A stretch of 44,334 nt of DNA, taken from positions 1-44,334 of the forward strand of contig JAAVTG010000677.1 in the NCBI GenBank assembly GCA_011947345.1, given 5' to 3'. The notes under the pieces were generated by a model. It was given only the letters and a program-made list of their open reading frames with translations. It was not told where the DNA came from and did not search any database. Source of the DNA: Phytophthora quininea. Lineage: Eukaryota; Oomycota; Peronosporomycetes; Peronosporales; Peronosporaceae. The position numbers and the translations under genes are program-made. Of the stretch, positions 30,985 to 39,796 are shown one piece after another (within the stretch, counting starts at the first letter, position 1; each line of letters starts with the position of its first letter).

Positions 30985-31191
30985 CTACTTGCACGGGCCG
31001 ACGCCGCCGCAGCTGGCCGTGCAGCACTCGCCGAATGGGCCATTGATTTTGGCGCAGCACTCGGCGATCTTGAGGTTTCCTTCACTGTAAGGGTTGCCGC
31101 AGGTGTTTGAAGGGCACGTTGCCGTCGCATCAGCGCTGGAAGCAACAGCGGCGGCAGCGACGAGGGCCATGAAGCAGGTCTTGACGTTCAT
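30985..31191 (-). CDS. small cysteine-rich secreted protein 1 (PcF/SCR-like)
   Basis: A 68-aa protein. Signal peptide MNVKTCFMALVAAAAVASSADA, then a mature peptide of about 46 residues with eight cysteines arranged C-x4-C, CC, CC, C, C, ending VGPCK. Small size, secretion and an even number of cysteines resemble the PcF/SCR phytotoxin-like families of Phytophthora, whose members act in the apoplast; family membership is not proven here. It is one of three related genes within 1.3 kb and shares its upstream initiator-like motif with them. The ATG at 31191 is preferred over upstream in-frame codons because it directly starts the signal peptide. Confidence 0.72.
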   Translation of the reverse strand: MNVKTCFMALVAAAAVASSADATATCPSNTCGNPYSEGNLKIAECCAKINGPFGECCTASCGGVGPCK

Positions 31192-31243
31192 TTTCGTGCT
31201 GACAGATTGGAGCTTGAGGAGTTGACGGGGTGCTTGGTCTGGC

Positions 31244-31256
31244 AAAATGCGGAATG
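31244..31256 (-). promoter_or_regulatory. oomycete initiator-like core promoter of cysteine-rich gene 1
   Basis: CATTCCGCATTTT fits the oomycete initiator consensus (CATTYYNCAWTTT). It ends 52 nt before the ATG, and similar motifs lie at similar distances upstream of the two sister genes. Confidence 0.6.
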
Positions 31257-31591
31257 GACTGCAGACGGAGGCGGTTGTCGTCCTGGCCTGGAAATCAAAC
31301 GGTGATTTTCCAGCAATTGAGCTCTTCAACACAATCCACACGCCAGGAAATTGTAACTGCATGTGAGTAAACATACATGGGATTGCCACCAGCACCAAAC
31401 GTGGCAATTTGTAGGAAGGGAGCTTGTTCAAAGCCTTCTCGTTTGTATCGCAAGATTCCAGGCGCGGTGGGAATCTTATGGTATTTACTGTTGAAGTCTG
31501 CGAGTAAAAGGAGGAAAACGAAAAGCATTTTCGAAGCCGCTAGTCTTATACACGAGCAGTTTGTTTTGCGCTGCGCTGTTGGGCAGCACTT

Positions 31592-31604
31592 CATCCTGCT
31601 TTTT
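31592..31604 (+). promoter_or_regulatory. initiator-like motif of cysteine-rich gene 2
   Basis: CATCCTGCTTTTT followed by GCCA, 46 nt before the ATG; a diverged copy of the motif before gene 1. Confidence 0.45.
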
Positions 31605-31650
31605 GCCAAGTCGAACGTCCCAATTTTCACCAAGCTGTTCATCAAGACAA

Positions 31651-31860
31651 ATGAACGTCAAGTCCTGCTTTATCCTCACTCTCGTCGTCGCTACTGCTAT
31701 CATTCTTACCACCGATGCAACAGTGTCCTGCTCCTCGTCAATCTGCGGGCCACCTTCCAGCCAAGCGACTATGAAGATCGCCGACTGCTGTGCCAAAATC
31801 GGAGCTGACTTTGGCCAGTGCTGCACGGCCAGCGGTGGTGGTGTCGGTCCGTGCAAATAG
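31651..31860 (+). CDS. small cysteine-rich secreted protein 2, with one cysteine lost
   Basis: A 69-aa sister of genes 1 and 3, on the opposite strand. The signal peptide (MNVKSCFILTLVVATAIIL) is followed by the same framework, including MKIADCCAKIG and the C-terminal VGPCK. The seventh cysteine of the family is replaced by glycine (CCTASGGG instead of the Ser-Cys of its sisters), leaving seven cysteines and one without a partner. The frame is intact. Function could be altered or lost. Proteins 1 and 2 are clearly closer to each other than to protein 3. Confidence 0.72.
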   Translation: MNVKSCFILTLVVATAIILTTDATVSCSSSICGPPSSQATMKIADCCAKIGADFGQCCTASGGGVGPCK

Positions 31861-31960
31861 GAATATCTGAAAGAAGCCGAGAAGAGTTTAATCAATACGA
31901 ATCTCCATCTATTTCTTCCTTTACCCGAACGTGGTTGGGTGCGAAGCATTCGCGATGGTC

Positions 31961-32191
31961 TTATTTCGAGTAGCACGGGCCATTGCCTCCGCAGCTACTT
32001 TTGCAGCACTCCGTAAAGTCATCAGCCTCGGTGCCGGGGTTGCTGACCTGGTCGCGACAGCAGAGGCTCATCTGAATGTTCTTTTCCGAGTAAATGTAGT
32101 TGCAGCCGGTGCCGGTGCAGAAGGTTTGGGCGGTGGCGGCCGTGGCAGCCACGGCGGCAACAACGGCGATCAGGAAGCTCTTGGCGTTCAT
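31961..32191 (-). CDS. small cysteine-rich secreted protein 3
   Basis: A 76-aa member. Signal peptide MNAKSFLIAVVAAVAATAATA, then a mature peptide of about 55 residues with eight cysteines in the same C-x4-C, CC, CC, C, C order. The loop between the two CC pairs is longer and acidic (NPGTEADDFTE) and the end is NGPCYSK. It converges with gene 2 with about 100 bp between the stops. Confidence 0.7.
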   Translation of the reverse strand: MNAKSFLIAVVAAVAATAATAQTFCTGTGCNYIYSEKNIQMSLCCRDQVSNPGTEADDFTECCKSSCGGNGPCYSK

Positions 32192-32232
32192 TTTTTCAAT
32201 GCGTCGGGACTTGGCGGTGGCCTGAACTGGGC

Positions 32233-32245
32233 GGAAAGCGGAATG
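32233..32245 (-). promoter_or_regulatory. initiator-like motif of cysteine-rich gene 3
   Basis: CATTCCGCTTTCC, a near match to the motif before gene 1, 41 nt upstream of the ATG. Confidence 0.5.
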
Positions 32246-32417
32246 AACCGCTGTTGCTGCCTTGCCCAGCCCGTAACGCAGCGCCAGCTGTCGTTGCTGT
32301 TCTTGTGGGAAATCTTTGGGATGTGTCAAAATTGCATGTCGTGGGAACACATGCAAGTGCTGGAAACCACTTCAACTCCGAGACTTCCAGACACCGACAC
32401 CCAGAAATGCACCGGAT

Positions 32418-32804
32418 ATGAATAGGAGTCGGCGATTGTCGTCTTCCGCACGAGTCGAAGAGGACTTCTCTCTTATCGCCCGAACGAATACACCAAGCGT
32501 GTGGCCTGGCAAGATCCAATGGAGATCTAAACTCAACGAGTCCCGAATTGCCTCGGCCGTCGAGTTTAGTCGGTCTTTCGCTGCGGCTGGAGTATCGAGG
32601 AGACAAAAGAAGTATGCAAGCCAACCTCCACGTCCAACATTAAAAGAATACGACTTCGGCTACACTACAGATCCAAACCAGCCAAGATCAGGAGATTGCT
32701 GGCAGCAAGTCCACTTTGCAGATCCGTACGACGCGAGAAGGACGAATCCAACGAGCACGGAAACACGGAAGTCAGGAAAACACACGTATACACGCGCCGC
32801 GTGA
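32418..32804 (+). CDS. hypothetical protein, weak
   Basis: A 128-aa frame beginning MNRSRRLSSSARVEEDF. It has a basic, Ser-rich first half and a more protein-like middle (LKEYDFGYTTDPNQPRSG, DCWQQVHFADPYDARR) and no signal peptide. No family is recognised. Its composition is compatible with a real short gene, but it could be chance or a 3' exon. It ends about 85 bp before the stop of the convergent ferric reductase gene. Confidence 0.35.
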   Translation: MNRSRRLSSSARVEEDFSLIARTNTPSVWPGKIQWRSKLNESRIASAVEFSRSFAAAGVSRRQKKYASQPPRPTLKEYDFGYTTDPNQPRSGDCWQQVHFADPYDARRTNPTSTETRKSGKHTYTRAA

Positions 32805-32889
32805 AATCGTGCCCACAAATGTCCTCCAGGAACATTAAAACTCAGAACATGTTGATGTGAAAATCTGCTCGCAACTTGGGTCTTCCAAA

Positions 32890-35322
32890 TCACAACAGGA
32901 AGGACTTTTGGTCCATACGGAAAATAGGCGCCTGGAGCGCACGTGACTGCAGCAGTGCGTCCGATTGCAATTCTGCCGGACCGCTCACGAGCAACTCGAC
33001 TTCCGCCATCATACCGTAGTTTTCGCGAATCTCGCTATGGATATCCCGCAGTCTCGCGCCAAGGTCGGGACGCTCCTTCTCGATCAAGAACGTCCGACTT
33101 AGTAGCGATTGCGCAGGGGTGGGAAACGCACGCGGAGTAGCAGGCGGGGCTGGACTCGAAACGCCGAAGCTTTCCACTTCCATCTCGCCGATGGCGACGC
33201 CGAGAGCAGCTTCACGACCGTCGTCACTTTTGCGTGTGTTCAACCGACGCACCACGTACAACACCAAGCTAGCGCCAACGACAGCGCCTAGTGTGCCAGC
33301 ACACAATAGCAGCAATCGCCTACCTACAAACGATCGAGCTGTAAACTCCTTCAGACTGAAAACCCACGCCATAAACAGAATGCAGCCTAATGCTGTCCCG
33401 ACAAACAGCGGCAGTCCAAGCATGTAATCGTGTCCTGCGAACGCATGACGTTGCAGTGAAGCCGGGTAGAATCGCTGAACCCGCGGTGAAGTATCTTCGG
33501 ACGAATCGTCTGGTTCAGTAGCGTCGTCATCGTCGTCGTAGCCATCTCCGTCACGAGCGGCGTGTGAGATGCAGCCACACTTTGCATTTCCAGCGAGAGC
33601 AGCGACTGATTGCATCAAGCAGCTCCGCATGGGCTTCTAGCAAGGGCAAGTCACGACACGTCCATACAATCCACAGAGTACGAGGTAGCTCCTCTTCCAT
33701 TGCCATCTCATCGCGATCCCCAGACTCCGCCAGGGCCCGCAAATGATCAAGCACACTCAAGAACGGGGTCATGCCGCTACCTCCAGCAATGAACACCATG
33801 TGTGGAGCCAACTACAGACAATAAAACAAGGTAAGTACAACGCAGATAACCCAAACAAGAAAGCACAATTGCACCTCGATCTTGGAGCCGTAATAGCCGT
33901 CGACATGCATGGTTTGTAGCTGCTGAGTCTTCATCAACGTAAGAAGTTGCGTTGTGAAGGCGCCTTGGACCTTAGCGTCCAACACAAATGAATGTCTGTT
34001 GCGTAGCGGACTAGAGCTAATGGTGAACGGATGCCACTCGTTCTTTCCGATCGCATCCACCTTAACGTACACGTACTGCCCCGGTTGAAAGTCTGACCCT
34101 CTTGAAGTAGATCGTCGCAACTCCAATTGAAACACTTTGTCGTTAAGCGCAGTAGCTGAAATGATGCTTGCTTGACCACGTCCGAAAGCCGACACGACAC
34201 GGTAGATGACGTAAATGACGATAGATGGGATAAGCCAGAACGTCGCGGGGTAGTAGTGCAGTGCTGTATAGACCACGAAGACCGCGCTCAAGCAATGCAG
34301 CACGATAAATCGTCGGAAATAACGACGTCGCACCCACTCGAGCGACGATAGCGCCACAATCAGCAGTGGAATCATCGCCAACAGGCCGTTGAAATTGCGA
34401 GCGGTTCCGTATCGCTGCTTCGGCGTGCAGTCTTCGCCCTTGCACGGGATCAGCATTTTAAACACTTTGCCTTGCATGTACCACACTAGAATGTATCCGA
34501 AGCCATGCAGAATTGTCATGAGGACTCCGAACTGACCCGTAAGCACATGATACCGAGCAGCACGCTCGGCCGAAAGACCGAAGAACTTGTGCAGAAATGA
34601 CCGCCTCGCCACCAACACCACCGACAGCACCATTGCATACAGCCCGTTCATCCCGAACGCTCGGACTGTGCGGTCCAAGTACCCCGACTTGGCCAACTTG
34701 CCGTTCTGCTTGTCGACCATTAGTTTGCCTACCACTAGATTAATTTGCAGCAGTAGAAACCCAGCAACCAGCAGCACATCGACAGCGTCCAAGCCGAAGC
34801 TTCTACCGATACTTGGATGGCTTCTAAGCCACTTGAGCAGCTTCAGATTCTGTCCCCAGTGCTCCAACGTCCCGATGGATTGTTGCTTCCAGTAAAAAAT
34901 GACCCCGGCGATTAGAAATGGCAGCACCATGGCGATAGAAACCACCAGCGGCTCCACCTCCATCTTGTCCCCCAGCGCGTCCTCTAGTGCCGGGTATAGC
35001 GAGCTGTAATACACTGGCCAGCGGATCCACAGCAACGCCAGCAGAACCCACAGGCTGCAGACAAATAGAAACGTCTTGGCTCCGCTCCGCCGCGCTTTAG
35101 AAATGAATTTTAGCGCCGCCGCCTTCTGAGGTTTTTGAAGCAACCGCATGGGCTTGGAGGTTTTGGCACCAGGCTTGAAACTCCTAACGCCAGCGCAGTC
35201 TCGTCGTCGTACTCGGCCTCGTCAAACTCCTGGCTCAGCAGCAGCTCGGCGTCGTCTTGTGCAGTGGGGAGCGTCGAGGAAGGCGCAGGAGCCGCCGTGC
35301 GCCGCCGCTCCATGTCGGTCAT
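32890..35322 (-). CDS. ferric reductase/NADPH oxidase-type flavocytochrome (FRO-like)
   Basis: An acidic cytosolic N-terminus is followed by several membrane helices, among them the heme-binding four-helix part with paired histidines (RYHVLTGQFGVLMTILHGFGY and LHCLSAVFVVYTALHYY), an FAD-binding domain (FQPGQYVYVKVD, WHPFTISSSPL) and an NAD(P)-binding domain (VFIAGGSGMTPFLSVL). Inside the latter come an Asp-rich loop and two extra membrane helices (LPLFVGTALGCILFMAWVF and LLLLCAGTLGAVVGASLVLY), as in plant FRO reductases, before the final ELLVSGPAEL motif. It should move electrons from cytosolic NADPH across the membrane to ferric iron or oxygen. An intron lies at about 33813-33874. One-base breaks occur at the T5 run 35132-35136 and at about 33553. 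The start is ATG 35322, or the Met three codons on. Confidence 0.85.
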
Positions 35323-35475
35323 AATCTGCGAGCAATACCCGGCGGAATGTTGGTACGAATATGCGTAATTTATTCACGATATATTTCCCAAAATACATAT
35401 TATACTGTAAGATATTGTTTCATCCCCTCCCGTATTTCTGCGGTGTTTTGAAGTCGGTAAATGTGAGAGCCAACA

Positions 35476-35992
35476 TCACCTTTCAATACCGTCCCGCTTT
35501 TCAACAGAGAAGGTTGTCGTGACACCACCGACACAGATCAACCCCCGGCGCGCGATGAGGCAGATCTGCCAGTTCTCGCTACTTGTCCCCACATTTAATG
35601 TGAAGGCTCCAAAACAGCCGTCGTTCGGTTCAGCGAAATCGTCAACGGATCGCGGACGAAGAACTGAAGCGCGATCTCCCGCTCGTATTGGTCGTGCCAT
35701 CGTCGCTTGTTTCCCACGTTTTGCGTTTATGAGTCGGTATATTGTGGCAGCGGATGATGAAATCCGTTTCCGCTCCGATCCCTGTAGCAAACCACTGTTC
35801 AAGTCGATGGTCAACTAAAGCGGGCGCTAAGGCCTCGATAAATGTTGTTGCGAAGGCGACGCTCACTGGCAGGACACACTCTGAGTTCTTGTCGTAGTGA
35901 GACCAGCACCGTGAGCAAGTCTTAAGAATCTGGTTTCGTGCTTTTGTCCCGATGGACTCCATATTTGACGAGGTCATCTCTTGTATGATCAT
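35476..35992 (-). CDS. hypothetical protein, frame uncertain
   Basis: A protein-like frame starts at 35992 (MESIGTKARNQILKTCSRCW, then FATTFIEALAPALVDHRLE). A second frame to 35476 reads DDFAEPNDGCFGAFTLNVG and WQICLIARRGLICVGGV. They would need one frame change or an intron at about 35700-35800 to join. No signal peptide, no known domain. I list it as possible only. Confidence 0.3.
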
Positions 35993-37528
35993 TTTGTTTC
36001 TTCTACTGTCCAATCTAAAAAGGGGCAAGTATGCTCCTACAGTTTTTATACGTCTTTAACACAAATACCGGACAATCCAGCAACCATGGGAGTGCGCGAT
36101 TGCAACAGCCCGAGTGATCTAGAGCTGCTGCAGATGATCTTTAAGGGTGCTGATCGGCGCACTTGACTGACCAAGCTCTGCTACGACTACGCAATCATCC
36201 ACAGGGCAATAGGAGTCTCGCGCCGCCTTTTCCGGCCGGAAGGGCGAGGAACCCTGTTCGGGTTTTCGTTTCGAGTTGCTAACTTCGCCCATCATCACTG
36301 AGCGATCCACGGCTAAGACTGGGCGGATCACCAGCGTGTTACCATCAATACGACCACGAATTAATGCTAAAGGGCAATTCTTCTGCGCGTTGCTCGAGCT
36401 TATGGCCGAGGAACTGTAATAATGTAGCAGCTACACTAGGATAACATCGCTCACCTACACCGGACCGAGGTTGTTGATTTTTAACAGCCTCGATCCCGAC
36501 GATACGGTGCACGAATGCACCCCGGCATTCGAAGATATGCCAGATGAGCCTGGTATCTACCTCGTCGAGTTGGGGCTGCCCATACTGACCCTCGCCGATG
36601 ATATGGGGCTCGATGTAGCGTGGCTTAAAACAAAATAACAAGGCTCATCACAAAGCGTATCAATTGGGTCGGACTGCAAGCGGAAAGAGCATCCGTCAAA
36701 ACATGTTGAAGCGCTATACAAACCAACAGATTGCGGGCAGTTTCTCCGTAAGACTGAAGATTTGTTCTTGCGCTTCGCTATTGTCGGTGTTGACCTGAAG
36801 AAAGCTCGTGGATGTTGAAAAGGGACTGAAAAAATGGGTCGAAACGAAGCGAGTGAAGCTAACCGTTAGCAGTGATACCTCTAAGGTGTCGAAAACCGAA
36901 TTTTGCCGCAACAAGTGCAAGTACTCGAGGCGAAACAAGAATATTCTGCTGAACAAGTACAAGAGCATCGTCAACGAGCTCAGAGCCGAGTTGAAAGCAA
37001 TACGTCGCGATCAAAGTGAAGCATGGGTAGTCCATAGACAAACTTAAGAAACTTACCAGCACGTAGTGGTCAAAACTATCGTATAGTGCGTATCATCAGC
37101 ACTACAATAGAGCTTGTACGGCCCTCGGTGACAACACTGTGGAGAATTTGGCGCGAACTGTGCAACGAGTACGGCTCTAGTCTCAAGCAGATTTCTTGTG
37201 GGTTGGGTCGAATAACCTCAATATCGAGCGCTTGTTACGATTTGACGCTGTTTACCAGGGTTTGCGTCTGGATGAAATAATGTATGATCTAGCGCTGCAA
37301 TTCTTAATCTGATTGCGTATAGAGATGCAATGCTATAAAAGTTTAATAGTAGCACGGTCTAGCTTGGCGAACGCTTGGCATAAATACTGCTAGTAAAATT
37401 GATTGCTGTAGATATTAGTAGAGCATGATGCCTGCACAAAGAGCTTAATAAATTAAACAGTCACAGTTCTAGGTTTTACTAAGTGTACATAAGTTTGAGT
37501 TGTAGCTATTTTATTTTATTTTCCCTAG
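35993..37528. other. gene-poor, AT-richer stretch; possible decayed transposable element
   Basis: Minus 36345-36641 (YIEPHIIGEGQYGQPQLDEV, CRGAFVHRIVGIEAVKN) and 36119-36331 look once-coding but match nothing I know. Plus 36660-37050 has lysine-rich helical pieces with stops between. 37280-37520 is AT-rich with no frame. I see no terminal repeats. Decayed repeat sequence is my best guess. Confidence 0.35.
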
Positions 37529-37780
37529 TTACCAAGCCTTGAAACGCGGAGACGTCGTCTGCAAGCTTTCGTTCTTTAGCAACAGTTCGCGTCGCATTGT
37601 CGATGCGATGCTACGCTCTGTTACTTGACTGTGTAATGACCAAGTTTCGACGGTGTCCGGCAAAGGAGCGACAGATACTAGCTGCAAAATGACCGGGAAA
37701 AGATCAATCTTCACGATGTATCCGTTCATATTGAGGTGCAGCACGCAAAGGTCGGAAGTGGTTCCTTGCCAATAGCGCAG
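37529..37780 (-). pseudogene. C-terminal fragment of an unidentified protein
   Basis: About 83 codons of protein-like sequence (LLRYWQGTTSDLCVLHLNMN, KIDLFPVILQLVS) ending in a stop at 37529. Upstream in this frame there is a stop within about 40 bp and no clear acceptor site, so it looks like a relic or a last exon. Family unknown. Confidence 0.35.
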
Positions 37781-38509
37781 CAGGCTTGAGGCAGGCGCTC
37801 GATGTGGTCAACGCCAGCGGCCATCGATCAACCTGACCTCCCCTTGCTCGCCCGGCTCTAGCCGATCGTCTGACGGTGGCAAACTGCGTCGTGCCGCACC
37901 GAAGTTTTGTAGCCAGTGGAAAATGCGTTCGCGTCGGCGGCGGGGATGGAAACAAGCACAACGAGCTCCGATGCAAAAGTAGCTAACGCATTTCTGTCAT
38001 GAGACCCTGGCCGCGAGGCAGCAACTCGCAGCCATCGCTTGAGAGGAAGATAATTGTATTATATCTCCAAGCTCTGCAGTGAGCTTTGCGCGGTCGAAAG
38101 CAGATCAGGCCGCAAGCAACACACGAGACAACCGACCAGCTGACGTGGCCGGCACGCTTCACAACGCGACGCTAAGCAAATGGGTCGCAGTGGACAACGT
38201 TGAAAAAATGGGTAACACCTGCAAAGTCTCCTCGATCATCGTTGCCGTCCACTCTACCAGCAATTCGTGTCAGCTCTAACTTCTGCCCCACATCTTCCTC
38301 GACAGGTTGCGCGCGTCGCAGGTGTGTGTGTGCTGCCTGTGGTGCCCTCTGCCTCGCAATGCAAACGTCTGCATGTTGCCCATTTGCAAATCACGAAGGG
38401 TTAACCGTTCCCTATTAGTTTACCCTTCTTCTAATTGGCTGAAATTCGCCGTCAGAAACTGAACGTCGCGACGTTGGCCCAGTTCAGTAGCCCGCAGGAA
38501 GCGCACGGC
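37781..38509. other. about 730 bp without a supported gene
   Basis: GC-rich with several short frames. It may contain the promoter and a first exon of the PX gene that follows. Confidence 0.4.
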
Positions 38510-39442
38510 ACTCGAGTCGGGGGCCTTCTTCCTTGACGAGACAGCACACCGGGACGCAGAGCATGGGCACCCCACGAAGCGCACGGAGCGCGTGCTGTCG
38601 GACGCCGCCGACAAGGTGGCCAAGGCCGAGGAGACAGCCCGCCAGTACGAGGAGCAGGCGGCCCTGGCCGCGGCCCAGAAGCGGCAGCTGGAGGAGGAGA
38701 ACGAGAAGCTGCGCGCCTCCATCCTGAACCTGGCGCTGCAGAACGCCAGCGTGGACCTGCGCCGCGAGCACGTGCAGCTGCGGCAGACGCTCGACTCGTA
38801 CCAGACCAAGATCGACCAGATGCGCGAGATTTCGCTGCTGTCGGCCAAGGTCGTGGACAGGTATGGAAATGGAACTAACAGGATTCTGGTCGTCATTTCT
38901 AACCGGCAATTTGGGTCGTTGCAGTCGGATTAAGACCAAGCAGGGCAGGCAGTACGTCGAGTACAAGCTGCAGATCGAGACAGACATTCGCGGCACATTG
39001 GTGCTCTGGCATCGATACAGCACCTTCTTGTACGTCGGCGACGTGTTCTTCTTACTTGTCAGGCTAGAAATTTTAACAAGACGTGTATGTGCTGCTTAGA
39101 AACCTGGCCGCGACGCTCAAGGCCAAGAACCCCAACTCGGAGCACGACATCCCGGAGCTACAGACGCAGTCGCTCACGGGCTTTTTCTCGGACCAGCTGA
39201 TTATCGACCGCATCGCCAAACTCAACGAGTTCCTGGACGTGGTCACGAAGGCGGACGAATTCCAGTGGGGCATCCGGATAGATAAGGACACGTGCGTGTA
39301 CAAGCGCAAGAGCAAGCGCTCGGACCGCTCGTACAGCGTCGGCTCCCGAGAGAGCATCTCCACACTCACCCCGAGCATGCGCGACAGCATGTTCATGCCG
39401 GCCTCCTCGCGAGCGTCCACCATCTCGATGGACTCGTATTAG
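38510..39442 (+). CDS. coiled-coil/PX protein related to the PX-myosin tail
   Basis: Three exons: up to 38860, 38925-39029 and 39100-39442, with GT-AG introns of 64 and 70 bp. A coiled coil (VLSDAADKVAKAEETARQYE, LALQNASVDLRREHVQLRQ) precedes one PX domain (LLSAKVVDR, GRQYVEYKLQIETDIRGTLV, LWHRYSTF, LQTQSLTGFFSDQLIIDRIA, FQWGIRIDKDTCVYKRK) and a Ser-rich tail like that of the myosin. This is the intact version of the family outside the myosin. The reading frame stays open to about 38480 but without an ATG; the ATG at 38563 is out of frame. The true start is unresolved: an upstream exon or a lost base. Confidence 0.75.
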
Positions 39443-39796
39443 AGATGTGGACGCTGGGCGACAAACAAGAAAACACACTGTCGCGGTTGCAAGGTCGAGA
39501 GACTCGTTGCGACGCAGAGGGTGGGACCGGGTGGAGTACCTTTCATTTCCGAGGACCAAGTAGTAGTGTATCACAGGAAGAAATTGGCAAGTTGCGCGAA
39601 CAAGTTGCTGCGGGACGATGGCGAGGAGCAAGCAGACGGCAAAAAGAGGCTGGCGAGGCCTGGTGTACAGGGTGTCCGTGGACTGGGACGCCCAGTTTAA
39701 CGACAAGAGGAGGAGAGACATAATGCAGCGTTGTTTTTACCTTTACGTCGGCTGCGGCCGTGTTTGACGTTGTTTGCGTTGTGTTGTGTGTCTGCT
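39443..39796. other. 354 bp between convergent PX and dynein genes
   Basis: 3' flanks of both genes. No gene seen. Confidence 0.5.
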
